A stretch of 64,000 nucleotides of DNA from Hibiscus mutabilis (lineage: Eukaryota > Streptophyta > Magnoliopsida > Malvales > Malvaceae). Both the position numbers and the translations under genes were made by a program. Shown here piece after piece: positions 10,752 to 23,446 of the stretch. Numbering within the stretch: position 1 is the stretch's first letter; each line of letters opens with the position of its first letter. The stretch spans positions 21,575,657 to 21,639,656 of the forward strand of contig CM033726.1 in assembly GCA_019671005.1 (NCBI GenBank). Direction: 5' to 3'. The notes under the pieces are model-generated. The model saw nothing but the letters and a program-made list of their open reading frames with translations. It was not told the origin of the DNA and made no database searches.

Positions 10752-13321
10752 TTTAACACCCTCGACCCGGATGTCACATTTGGGCCTCAAGCCCAAACTA
10801 AAACCATAAAATTTCTCAAACTGGGTTTATCCCAATAGGGTACAGTTAAAAATATAGTTAAATAATCAAAATGGTACATCGAAGCTCCAATTTAAATTTA
10901 AAACATTTGAACATTCAATTTGATTTATACAATTTCAAAAATAAGGATTACAGACTCCATTCCGTAAAGTCCTATGCATACATAGCCCACTAAACACAAG
11001 TATCGTACACTGGAGGTCACCACATGCTAGAATCTCATACTGACAGTGCTCCTCAATCCCACGAATCTAATGATCAAACTATGCACGAAAATAATGATTC
11101 TGAGCGTTGATCTTACAAAGCTCAGTGGTACACATCTACTCTACTATACTTCATGCTAATCATAAACATAAGCATGCAAGCTAGTACAAGCAATAAGAAG
11201 AGATAAATAAACACATGGTGCTACCACTAATCGCCTAAACACATGCTCTCATCATAGCAATCATCATGCATGTGCACAAGGCCCAACCATACTCAGTATC
11301 TCACCAGATCATTCGAGAAAATGCACAAAAAGTCATAACTACAAACTGGAGTGTGGCCTGATACCACTAAGCCTCAGGATCATACACCCTGGATGGGTCC
11401 CGGTTCCAATGAGCATCGAGATTATACATCCATGCTCAAAATTTCTCATCGATCATCTTCGAATGAGTTCGGTACCACTAAGCGTCAGGATCATGCATTC
11501 GAAAATCTTCAACCATGTTGGTACAACACTATCTCACTGGGTATTCGAATCCCATCAAATAAGGTAACTCAACCATCTAGGTCTCCATATCATCACATAG
11601 CATGGACACGTCTACCGCACATCACACAACATCACATGATCCACCAAGGGTCCCTACGGTTGCTATTATCATCAAGTAAACCAATTAAGCTTACCAACTC
11701 GTTAATACTTTATGGAAGTGTACAATAATCATCCTCAATAGTTATCTTTATTAATCCATATTATCTCATTTGTATTTTACATCAATTTCTATCTTTTATT
11801 AGCATTATAGTTTATTCCATTTAGTGAGTACCGGTACTCGAACTCGAGTATCAATACGTTATCTTTAGGTATTGGTACTCATATGCGTACCGATATCGAT
11901 ATAGTTTACTAGAAATCCTTAATTTCCATAAGTACCAGTATGGGTTGACCCATACTGATACGGTCCCCAAACGTGTATTGGTACGGCCAAGCTCGTCTTG
12001 ATACCCTATTCACGGGCTCGCACAATTTCCCTCAATTATGATATTACCCTCGTTTATCCAATCGCTAATACTTTTGAAAGACATTAAGGTTGGTTTACTA
12101 ACGCATTCACCAAATTAATATTTATTACCAGTTCCATAACCATTTATTTGAATATTACCAATTATCAATCCTTTAAGTGTAATTTCCATCGAACATGTCA
12201 AATCACATCTCAAGCAACACAATATGTAAATTAACCAATCAGATAAATATACGGATATTCAGACAACCCTACACGATCTCTAAACCCATTACAAGACTTG
12301 AGTATTCTTAAACTCATCATACATCTCATAAATATCAGTCTCACGATTACCGGTCTCAAAACATGCTTATTTATCATCTACTTATTTTGCAGACACTAAC
12401 ACGTAAAACAATCACATTTATGATGCTCATGAAGCAATAGGAGTTTGAGGTGTACTAACCTTAAGCTACAACGATAAATCTTTACTCGAGCTTCCCAACT
12501 GTTCCCCTTGATCTGGTATTCGATCCCCAACAAACTTAGAACGTCGAGAAACCCCCGAGTAGGGTTCCTCAAAAAAGTTAACAGTCGATCAACAGCCAGT
12601 CAACACCGATCAAGGTTTTGGGTGATTCGGTGTGACGTAGGTGCATAGAACATATGGTGCACCCCAAGACTAGGATCCAGTGTGAGCAGGTGCATAGATG
12701 CTACGATGCACCCTAGGGAGCCAGATTCATTGCGCGCGGGTGCATGGAGACCCATATACACCCGCCTTTATAGCCAGCACCCGCCTATTAGCAGCGGATG
12801 GTGGCGGCGAGCTCCACCCTCAATTTTCTGATGCTAGTGAACACATTGGTGGCCTCCATTTTATGTTTTGGCCACTGAAAATGCTCTATTTCGAGCTTGG
12901 TCGAGCTTCTTTTCTCTCACCCCCTTTGACGGCAGCTCTAAAAGCGATGAGATAACCACCGGTCAATTCATTCAACAAACCCGACCCAATGGTGCCAGGG
13001 ATGAGGCTTCATGGCGGCCGAATCACATCCAATCAAAGCAAAACCCCTCTTCTCTCTTTAAAACCCCTTTCTTTTTCCCCCATTCCAATATTCTTTCTCC
13101 CCTGTTATTATTCTAATTTTCCCCCACTTTTCCTTTTTTCAACCTGTCACACCTATTTAAATTTCAAACACCCCCAATAAAATACATTCTTCCAACTTGG
13201 ATAAAACCATTAATTAAATTCCCAAAGCCCATGTCCAAAATCCTTAATTGGGCTCCCAACTTAAAGGCCCAATACCCGGGTTCGAGACTCGATTTGCTAA
13301 CCCGAATTTTGGGTCGTTACA
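10752..13321 (-). repeat. Element B LTR 1 (2,570 bp)
   Basis: It starts TTTAACACCCTCGACCCGG (first G of TGTAAC lost) and ends GGGTCGTTACA. Its first part matches 16603-17295. It includes a diverged GTATC/TACCGG array at about 11820-12005 and short inverted repeats of GGTGCAT around 12650-12715. The 125-codon plus-strand frame at 11351-11728 and the frames at 12698-13180 have no recognisable domain and are not called as genes. Confidence 0.75.
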
Positions 13322-13340
13322 ACTCTCCCCACCTTAAAAG
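13322..13340 (-). other. Element B polypurine tract
   Basis: The minus strand reads CTTTTAAGGTGGGGAGAGT against the LTR end. The next 40 bp resemble the pol 3' ends of A, C and E, which suggests B descends from an autonomous relative. Confidence 0.65.
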
Positions 13341-16300
13341 AAAATTTTTCCTTGAAATTTATACCGATAAACCAAAGAAGATTCTAAAACTTTTATAACT
13401 CTCCAACATTCTCAACATATCCCGTTGCGTTACTCTGATCTGAACACTTATCAATTAAAACCCTTGTCTTCTAGTGGTACAAACATAATCTCAACTGATT
13501 CTTTCTTTTAGAAGGAATCCATCTTCGCTCGGTACATTACAAACGACAAACAAAACCCAACGGTATCCCACAAAACTATCACACGAAATACGTCATCAAA
13601 GAAACTTAACTTATGTTGTAGGACCCAAAAGAATGCTGCTCAACAAAATCATTCCACGGCTCTACACGATCTAAAAGAACAGGAGGTTAAACAACCGTTG
13701 CAACCTAAACGAGATGATTCCTCCCGTGGTGACTCCCTGAAGGAGATTCTAACTCTGATGGCATCATCGATCACTATCATTGCATGCCCGGTGCAAGACT
13801 TCTGAAAACGAATGACGTCTCAACTTGCCTCAAGCACATACCTTAACACGACAGACAATGCATATCGGCAACCAAAATATCTCCCATTAACTCGGTTCAT
13901 GCAAGAGACTTACACCCAAACTATAACGTGTGAAAACATGTCATCTGTACCATCACTCAGATCTGTCATCGCATGGAATTCCACCAAGAGATAGGTTTCT
14001 ATCACCACCTCGAATCTCATGTGAAAAGGTAACATGTACATGCTGCAGTGTCGTACAACCTAAACCCGCAAACAAACTAAGCAGACTATCTATATGGATC
14101 TCACCTTTGCCGAAAACATCAACAATACTTACCAAGAATACATCTTTACTCAATGAAATCCCCTCGAAACTGTGCAGTCACTAATCTTTTACAAGATCCA
14201 TGGTCATCTATTTAATTTCCACAAGTGAACATCGAAGCATCACAACAACTCTGAGAAACTCAATTTTTCACTCTCAATTGATGGCAAGTCAAACATTTAT
14301 TACAATCTTAAGCATATGGCTCCATATTGTCTCTCTCCAAATCTACTATATACTGACCACTGTACTATATAAGAAGAATCTCTTGCCTTGACTTACTTTT
14401 CTCTAAAGCACCCACAACAAGTTCTCCAAGCCCATCAAAAACCATCAGACCTAAAACTCAACCATAACACTGAGCCCACTTAAATATATGCAGCCAACAT
14501 TTCTCACAACTGTCAAAACTAACTAATCCTCAACACGAAGCTTAATAATTGAACCGCAGGGGCATCAACACTGGCCGATTAATACCGACACCAAAATAAA
14601 CAAGCATTGTTACTATATGGAGCTAGTATCGGTACTCCCTTACACTACCATTGCTATCAATCCTCGATTGTCCCACATGGGCAGCATGATACTATAACCT
14701 TAACTAACTTCGTACAATCCATCACTTATCAAGTTCACTTAACATAAAAGGCGATCGGTCAACAACTCTTAATTACTTCAACTCATGTTGTTGTCCCAAT
14801 CTCAAATACCCCAAAGATCAAGCACCCAAAATTCACATTGTTGGGGTAGGCACACCCTTTCTTCTTCTTGCACAAGGATACAATCCTGACAAAACAACAA
14901 AACATCCTCAAAGATCTCAAAATCTTAGTCGACTTTAATCGAGTCAGCACCATTGTCATAACAAAATAATCTCACATAGCTCGAATTTCCACCAATGTTC
15001 CTTGGGTCGTGCCAAGAAAAATGTGATACAAACAAAAGCATTTACAAAATCTCAAACCCTTGCTTCCTTAACTGATTACACTGTAGCTAACCTTTCCTAC
15101 ACACAAGGTCATTAAGATAATTATCTTGCCAATGCTCATTTTCCCAGATTCTTAATAAATTCACACGTGTCATGGAAAGCATCAACTTACATTTGAGAGA
15201 CAATACGGTGGCCCCCACCCTTATCATAACTGGAACACCTTCAATGTCACTAAAGGCACCAACGTTACCATGAACTGTCTTAAAGAGAGAGATCCTCATT
15301 CCAAAATTCATTTTGAAACTACTAGCCTCTAACAATTTAACCGTAACAATCTCATTCTCAAACCATTCTCAGAAAGACACACGAGTACTTCATAATCAGT
15401 TTAAACGATTTATCCACCTTAAGAGACAAGTAACGGTCTTTCAGTGTCACTTAACAAGCTATCAACGATTTAAACACCACCTTAACGAACCAACTTCTTA
15501 CTAGCGAACAAGCCTGGCTCTCCCTTGAGCGAAACTTTTAGACAAAAGAAACTTCATTCGTGTTACGCCTTCGCAACTGAACCTCTGACTTTCACAACTG
15601 GGTTGGTATCCTCTAAAAAGGGCGATAGGTACCGAAGTCCAAGTCAGCCTTACCTCAATATCTGCTCACATTTTTTATAGGGAGAAACTCCTAACAACTC
15701 CTCCAAGAAGCATAAACAAACACTCTGACAGTCCACAAGCTCTTGAGTATTAAACTACACACGTTGGCATCTACCAAACGGTCAAACATGTCCTACAACC
15801 CCGTTGTGCTATTCTCTAAACAATCACCTCCAAGATTAGAATAGAAGGGCAACATCTCAACATTTTTATTACTCAAAGGTTGGGTTCCCTTGAGATCTCA
15901 AAGCCTCAAGTACAACTCTCGACTTTACAGGCTAGTGCTGCGCTTGATTAACCAGCTTGATTTCCAATGTGCCATAACTCTCAAGAAGGTAGCTCTATCA
16001 AACTTGTAGAACATCAACTTCAGTCACACTCTATCGAACTAGTGGATCCCGAATCCACTTTCTCTGAGAATTTCCTTTGAAAAGGGCGATGATACTTCCC
16101 AAGTAACAACAAGGCTTCTTTTTAAGTGAACAAAGGGTCCTCCAACCAACGTGCATCCACTAATAAATTTCGAAAGCAGATTATCCATACCTAAACACAA
16201 CTAAAATTTACGTATAACGATGAAGATTCATTGCCACAAACTCTCATAATGTATCCAAAAAGGCTTCGGGATGACTACCACACGCAAGAAGACACCATTT

Positions 16301-16585
16301 AGGTGGCAGGAGAATAACACATTCTTGACTTCGGTGTCGTTCAACTAACTCGCGTCTCAACAATCTAGGGCAACCTCTCCCCCTAAAATCGCTCCCAAGA
16401 GCAGCTCAACACTTAACTCGGCCTTCACAACCACAGTCGTAAGCATCTCATCATTGCAACATCGGACGTACCATTAGGATTCCAGTCTTAAGGAGTACGA
16501 ACTTAATTTAAGGACTTGTATTCACTAGGCACCTTACTAAAACACCTATATCACCCTTGGGTTTCCTAGAATTGGCTAAACCTAA
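13341..16585 (-). other. Element B internal domain without recognisable genes
   Basis: About 3.2 kb lies between PPT and PBS. Minus-strand frames of 66 codons (13953-14153) and 82 codons (15087-15335) exist. A further interrupted minus-strand frame at about 16480-16200 reads WYVRCCNDEM, VKAELSVELLLGAILGGEVA and LNGVFLRVVVIPKPFWIHY, with two stops. None matches a gag-pol motif known to me. They may be fossil codons of the ancestral polyprotein, a novel ORF or chance. Confidence 0.5.
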
Positions 16586-16597
16586 GCTCTGATACCA
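16586..16597 (-). other. Element B primer-binding site (initiator-Met tRNA)
   Basis: The minus strand reads TGGTATCAGAGC, five bases from the LTR boundary at 16603, exactly as in element A. Confidence 0.85.
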
Positions 16598-16602
16598 CTA
16601 AA

Positions 16603-19431
16603 TGTAACACCCTTAACCCAAATGTCACATTTAGGCCTCAATCCCAAACTAAAACCATAAAATTTCTCAAACTAGGTTTAGCCTAACAGGGTAATCTAAA
16701 AAACATTTAAAGCCGATAGTTGAAAATATAGTTAAATAATCAAAATGATACATCAAAGCTCCAATTTAAAATTAAAACATTTGAACATTCAATTTGATTT
16801 ATACAATTTCAAAAATAAGGATTACAAACTCCATCCCATAAGGTCCTATGAATACATAGCCCACTAAACACAACTATCGTACTCTGAAGGTCACTATATG
16901 CTAGAATCCCGTACCAATAGTGCTCCTCGATCCCATGAATCTAACGATCAACCTACATACGGAAACAACGATTTCGAGCGTTAAGCTTACAAATCTCATT
17001 GGTACACATATTCTCTATTATACTTTATGCTAATCATAAACATAAGCATGCAAGCTAGTACAAGCAATAAGGATAGATAAATAAACATGTGGCGCTACCA
17101 CTAGTCGCCTAAACACATGCTCTCATCATGCATGACTCACAAGGCCCAACCATACTCAGGATCTCACCAGATCATCCGAGCAAAAGCATAGAAAATCAAA
17201 ACTACAAACCTAGAGTGTGGCCCAGTACCAGTAAGCCTCGGGATCACACACTCTAGGTGATGCCCGATTCCACTAAGCATCAGGATCATACAATCAATGC
17301 AAAAAACATCTCATGGTCCTTTTGTCTTTCCAAAATATGCACATTAAACTCTTAGGTCACACATGTATCATGGATTTCTAGCATAACATCAAGCAAACCT
17401 CAATTTAAGCCTTCACATGCTAATTCATCCAATAGCAATGCTTAAAGAGCACCACATGTATAAATCCCATTATAAAAACATAATCCATTTATAATGATAC
17501 ATCAATTAATATATTGGCATTAAAGTGGCCCAAAACCAAATCTTTCCATTTTGTAAAACACATCAGATACACAGATTTCCTAAGTGGTTCCTTCGACCAT
17601 ATCACATACATCCTTGAACTTGAGCAAATGGTACTACTACCCCTCAATGGTTATGATGTATAAATCGACCAGCGGGAGAATTTGGCACACTCTTGACCCC
17701 TCGACAGCTGCGACTCTCGTGGTGGAGAAAACGGTACAATCACAACCCTTCGACACACATGATGCGACTTATTATAGTGCAATTTAAACCATATGGCAAG
17801 CCAACTATATACAATAACATTTAACCATTCCCAGTTGCCAATATATTCTATTAAAACATATTACCTAATTGTTTTACATATGCATTAAACCAAATAATCT
17901 TCGATGCAATAAACATGCATTACTTATCCTCAAAATCCTTTTCACAAATCATTCGCCATACTCATATATCATCAATATATGATCATTTGAATAATATTTC
18001 TATTCAAAAACATGCATAAAACAATAGGTATTCTAAATCATAAACATGTGTATGACAATGTATTTTGCAAAACTGAAACGTGAACGAGAACATCCAAAAC
18101 TTACTTCCAAGTTTAGACAAGCGTTTCAAGCTTAATCTAAACTCTCAAAATCACTTCCAAACCTTTATTAAGCAATAAACCTCGTTTTCACCACTGACAA
18201 CACAAAGCTCCACTTGCCTATACAAACTCAAGCGTCCGAAGCTACGTAAACTTCACCCCTTGCTGCAGGATCAATATCCTCTATTTTAACCATACAATAA
18301 TAGAAGATCGCGTCATTGTGCATCCATAATCCCAACAACACCAATCCCCAACATCGCCTCATCAAAAATCATAAAATGCCTCCTTAAAACAATCAAAAAC
18401 ATCACCAAACACAACCTGAATAAAGCCCAACCATAAACCAACAATTTGAACATCTAATCAACATCTAAAAACACTTTCAACTTCCGCTTATACTTCTAGC
18501 AACCTTATAACACTCTAATCACCTCAAAATTAACTATTCACAGCCTAGAAAATTAGCAATTCAATTAGTTTTAGGATTTGTTGTATAAATCTCTTCTCAT
18601 AACAATAAAACATGTCTTATATGTGATCTACATCAATTAAAACCACCACAAATTATATCTATAACAAAGATCCACCAATTCTTTATCAAAACTAACTTTA
18701 AACCTTTTAATCTTAATTTACTCATCAACACACATCAAAAACCAATTGTAAAGGATCAAGAACTTGGGAATTTCAGTAAAGAACAATTGATTAGAGGAGA
18801 GAAACGAAAATCAACTATAATGGTTGGCTTCTCCTTTAATTGGCATGATTTGAGTGAAACCTTTAAGAAAACAAGATTTGATGTAGAAATCAATTGAGAA
18901 ATCAAAATGAGATCAACAAGAGCTGATTCCTGGTCATTTTGGAGAAAGTGAGGTAGTTTGGCTGCTGGGAAAATTGAAAGAAAAGTTGAGAGCAAATGTG
19001 GTTATCTGAGAAAAGTAAATCATCATTTAAAAATCTTTCTAATAAAGTCTATTTTAATTTTATTTAGTAACCATTTAAAAATAGCCTAAATTAAGGGAAA
19101 AGTCTAATTAAAAACATTGGTAAATTAGCTCCTTAAAGATTTTAAGTTTTGATCCTTTTACAATTTAGTCACCAAAACAGTTTTAAAAACTTTATATTTT
19201 AGTCACCAAACCAAAATGTCATTTAATTCAAAATTATTTCATTAAATTGAGTTTACCAAAACCCTCAATATATTAGTTAAATATTTTTCCAACGTTTCTC
19301 CACATTTTTAACTCACACTAAAACATTTATTGTGATTTAATTCCTGAAACTAGTTTGAATTGTCTATTCCAGTTCACCTGAACCGTCGAATCTACTTAGC
19401 TAACTTCAAGGCCCAAAATCGGAGCTTTACA
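16603..19431 (-). repeat. Chimeric LTR: B-type left part, C-type right part
   Basis: The left part (16603-about 17295, from TGTAACACCCTTAACCC) matches B LTR 1. From about 17296 the sequence instead matches the C2 LTR from about 20610 onward, ending CTTTACA next to a C-type PPT. The switch lies in a short stretch similar in both families (AAAACATCTCAT in C, AAAATTTCTCAT in B). One LTR-sized unit therefore has the B PBS on one side and C pol on the other, as expected from ectopic recombination between LTRs of two elements. The frame 18756-18995 is not a recognised gene. Confidence 0.7.
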
Positions 19432-20390
19432 ACTCTCCCCCACTTAAGAAGTTTTGTCCTCAAAATTTACCTGACAGAAAAAGGTAAGGAAACTGCTAGA
19501 ATCAAAGAACCTTTAGCTAACTTCATGTCCTCCTTACTTTCTCACGTGGCTTTCTCTACACCCCGATGTCGCCACAACACCTTTACCAACTCAATGGTCT
19601 TCCCCCAAAGAACCTTACTGCTAGAATCAAAGATTTTCACTGGTTTCTCATCATAGGTCAAATATGAATTCAACTCAATCTCTTCGACAGGCATCACATG
19701 TGATGGGTTCGATCTGTACCTCCTAAACATCGATACATGGAAAACATCATGTAACTTTTCCAACTTTGGGGGTAACCTTAATTAACAAGCAACTTGACCA
19801 ATACGCTCTAGCACTTCATAAGGCCCAATAAGCCTCAGACTCAACTTGCCCTTACGTCCAAACCTCATCACCTTCTTCTAAGGCAAACCCTTTAAAAACA
19901 ACTTATCCCCAACTGCAAACTCAACTTCCCTACGCTTCAATTCTGTGTAAGATTTTTGCCTATCCAAAGCCATTTTCAACCGAACACTGATAAGCTTCAC
20001 CTTCTCATTGGTGCCTTTCAACATATCGGGCAAAAAAACATACTTTTCACTTGCCTTAGCCTAACAAAGTGGCGTTCGGCACCTCCTACCATACAAAGCT
20101 TCATACGGAGCCATTTGAATACTCGCCTGATAACTATTGTTTTAAGCAAACTCTACCAACGGTAGCTACTTCTCCCACGTTCCTTGAAAATCTGTGGTGC
20201 AACACCGCAACATATCCTCTAATACTTGGATAACGCATTCAGATTGATCATCTATTTGAGGATGATACGAAGTGCTAAAATTCAACAGTGTACCCAAGGC
20301 CCTATGTAAACACTCCCAAAGCCTCATGCACCCCATCCGATACTATAGACTTAAGCACTCCCAAAACCTAAACAACCCTTCCAATTACAA
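19432..20390 (-). pseudogene. Element C1: PPT and 3' part of pol only
   Basis: The PPT is at 19432-19448. Frame 19542-19763 encodes the integrase tail (LHDVFHVSMFRRYRSNP, then VKIFDSS and LVKVLWRHRGVEKAT). Further right, about 19860-20340 shows decayed equivalents of the linker and integrase core, parallel to 22785-23446 and 59156-59400 of C2. The copy stops abruptly at about 20390, inside the integrase core, where C2 LTR sequence begins. Gag, protease, RT, RNase H and the 5' LTR of C1 are gone. Confidence 0.75.
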
Positions 20391-22784
20391 CTTGGTCACA
20401 TTGCCATTTATTACTACGTAGTATTTATAAACTGTACCTGAATTAGATCAACCCTTGGATTGCTTCTTGCTTGTTCGCTGTCTGAATGCTTACTTTTCTG
20501 CATCGATATGAAAAAAGAGCGTAAGCACATAAAACTTAGTGAGGAATGCTAAAAAACACTTACCAATGCATTTAAAACATTTTGCTTTTCAAAACATGTA
20601 TTGATTCTCATGCCAAAACATCTCATGCTCCATTTGCCTTTCCAAAATATGCACATTAAACTCTTTGCTCACACATGTATCATGGATTTCTAGCATAACA
20701 TTAAGAAAACCTCAATTTAAGCCTTCACTTGCTAATTCATCCAATAGCAAAGCTTAAAGAGCACCACATGTATAAATCCCATTATACAAACATAATCTAT
20801 TTATAATGATACATCAATTCATATAATGGCATTAAAGTGACCCAAAACCAAATCTTTCCATTTTGTAAAACATAACGGATACACAGATTTCCCAAGTGGT
20901 TCCTTCGACCACTTCACATACATCCGCGAACTGGAGTAAATAGTACTACTACCCCTCAATAGTTATGATGTATAAATCCACCAGTGGGAGCATTTGGCAC
21001 TCTCTTGACCCCTCGATCGCTACAGTTCTCATGGTGGAGAAAACGGTACAATCACAAACCCTCGACACACATAAGGCAACTTATTATAGTGAACTTTAAA
21101 CCTTATGGCATGCAACCTATATCCAATAACATTTAACCATAGCCACTTGCCAATATATTCTATTAAAACATATTACCTCACTATTTTACATATGCATCAA
21201 ACCAAATAATCTTCAATGCAATAAACCATGCATTACTCATCCTCAAAATCCTTTTTACAAATCATTTGCCATACTCATATATCATAAATTTATGATCATT
21301 TGAATAATATTTCTATTCAAAAACATGCATATAACCATAGGTATTGTAAATCATAAACATGTGTATGACAATGTATTTTGCAAAACTAAAAATGAGAGAG
21401 AGAACGTCCAATACTTACTTCCGAGTTTAGACAAGTGTTTCAAGCTTAATATAAACTCCCAAAATAAATTTCAAAACTTTATTAAGTAGTAAACCTTGTT
21501 TCCACTCACCGACAACACAAAGCTCCACTTGCCGATGCGAAATCAAGTGTCCGAAGCTACCGAAACTTCACCCCTTGCTACAGGATCAATCTCCCTTATT
21601 TTAACCACACAATAAAAGAGTATCAATGCATCATTGTGCATCCATAATCTCAGAAACACCAATCTCCAATATCGCCTCACTAAAAACCATAAAACACCTT
21701 CTTAAAACAATCGAAAACATCACCAAACACAACCTAAACAAAGCCCACCCATAAAACAACAATTTGAACATCTAATTAACATAAATTAACATCTAAAAAC
21801 ACTTTCAACTTTAGCTTATACCTCCAGCAATCTTCTAACACTCTAATCGCCTCAAAATCTAACTATTCACAACCTATAAAATTAGCAATTCAAATAGTTT
21901 TGTGATTTTTTTTATAAATATCTTCTCATAACATTAAAACAAGTCTTAGATGTGATATACATCTATTAAAACCACCACAAATCAGATCTATAACAAAGAT
22001 CCACCAATTCTTTATTAAAACTAACTTTAAACCTTTTAATCTGAATTTATTCATCAACACATATCAAAAATCAATTGTAAAGGATCAAGAACTTAGGAAT
22101 TTCAGTAAAGAACCTTTGATTAGAGGAGAGAAACGAAAATCACCTCTAATGGTTGGCTTCTCCCTTAATTGTCATAATTTGAGTGAAACCTCCAAGAAAA
22201 CAAGATTTGATGTAGAAATCAAATAAATCAATCGAGATATCAAAATGGTTATGTAAGAAATCAAGAAGAGCTGATTCCTAATCATTTTGGAGAAGAGAGG
22301 TGGTTTGGCTGTAGGGAAAATTGAGAGAAAAGTTGAGAGCAAAAGTGGTTACGTGAGAAAAGTAAATCATCTTTTAGAAATCTTTCTAATAAAGTCTATT
22401 TTATTTTTATTTAATAACAGATTTAAAACTATTTAAAAATACCCCAAATTAAGGGAAAGCTTGATTAAAAACAGTGGTAAATTAGCTCCTTAAAGATTCT
22501 ACGTTTTGACCCTTTTACAATTTAGTCACTAAAACAGTTCGAAAACTTTACATTTTCATCATCAAACCAAAATTTAATTTAATTCAAAATTATTTCATTA
22601 AATTGAGTTTGCCAAAACCCTCAACGTATTAATTAAACATTTTCCAATATTTCTCCATATTTTTAACTCACACTAAAACATTTATTCTGATCTAATTACT
22701 GAAACTAGTTTGAACCGCCTAATCCAGTTCACCCAACGTCTAATCTACCTAGCTAACTTCTAGGCCCAAAATTGGAGTGTTACA
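20391..22784 (-). repeat. Element C2 3' LTR (outer end truncated)
   Basis: It matches 17296-19431 for about 2.1 kb and ends TGTTACA at 22784 before a PPT. Its other end lacks the TGTAAC terminus and joins C1 integrase sequence at about 20390. The shared hairpin is at 20517-20550. A 12-bp palindrome (TACTACGTAGTA) sits near the junction at 20412-20423. No gene is seen in it. Confidence 0.72.
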
Positions 22785-22801
22785 ACTCTACCCCACTTAA
22801 G
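22785..22801 (-). other. Element C2 polypurine tract
   Basis: The minus strand reads CTTAAGTGGGGTAGAGT directly before the LTR; one T interrupts the purine run. Confidence 0.65.
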
Positions 22802-23446
22802 AAATTTCTTCCTCAAATTTTACCTGACAGAAAAAGGTAAGGGAACTGCTTCTTCATGTCCTTCTTACTTTCCTACATGGCTTCCTCTATATCCCGTGCC
22901 GCCAAACACCTTTACCAACTCAATGGTCTTCCCCCGAAGAACCTTGCTGCTAGAATCAAAGATTTTCATTGGTTCCTTATCATTGGTCAAATCCGAATTC
23001 AACTCAATCTCTTCGACATGCATCACATGTTATGGGTTCGATCTGTACCTCCGAAATATCGATACATGGAAAACAACATGTAACTTTTCCAACTTTGAAA
23101 GCAACCTTAATTTATAAGGAACTGGACCAATACACTCTAGAACCTCATAAGGCCCAACGAGGCTCAGACTCAACTTGCCCTTACATCCAAACCTCATCAC
23201 CTTCTTCCAAGGTAAAACCTTTAAAAACAACTTATCCCCAACCGAAAACTCAACTTCCCTACGCTTCAAATCCGCGTAAGATTCTTGCCTATCAAAATCC
23301 ATTTTCAACCGATCATTGATAAGCTTTACCTTCTCATTGGTGTCTTTCAACACATCGGCCAAAAAAACATACTTCTCAGTTGCCTCGGCCCAACAAAGTG
23401 GCGTTCAACACCTCATACCATGCAAAGCTTTATACGGAGCCATTTG
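22802..23446 (-). pseudogene. Element C2 integrase C-terminal region (left of insertion E)
   Basis: Frame 23030-23362 reads LKDTNEKVKLINDRLK, DLKRREVEFSVGDKLFLKV, PWKKVMRFGCKGKLSLSLVG and PYEVLECIGPV, then LEKLHVVFHVSIFRRYRSNP, the same tail as in A and E. The chromodomain part at 22850-23020 is out of frame. The sequence is cut at 23446 by element E and continues at 59161, as the C1 copy at about 20115 shows without interruption. Confidence 0.8.
23442..23446. repeat. Target-site duplication of E, left copy
   Basis: ATTTG, repeated at 59156-59160. Removing 23447-59160 restores the collinear C sequence seen uninterrupted in C1 at about 20113. Confidence 0.85.

Larger units (their letters stand above)
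10752..16602 (-). mobile_element. Element B: LTR and internal domain of a non-autonomous LARD-like retrotransposon
   Basis: The structure is LTR (10752-13321), PPT, a 3,281 bp internal region, PBS (16586-16597), and a second LTR that begins at 16603 and is B-type up to about 17295. The LTR ends and priming sites are those of a minus-strand gypsy element. The internal region shows no gag zinc knuckle, protease, RT, RNase H or integrase motif in any frame I read. This fits a large retrotransposon derivative mobilised by enzymes of a related element (inference). No target-site duplication can be tested because the right side is chimeric. Confidence 0.7.

Noticed and set aside
11351..11728. 125-codon frame in B LTR 1
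   Set aside because: No recognisable domain, opposite strand to the element, and not kept in the matching part of the second LTR.
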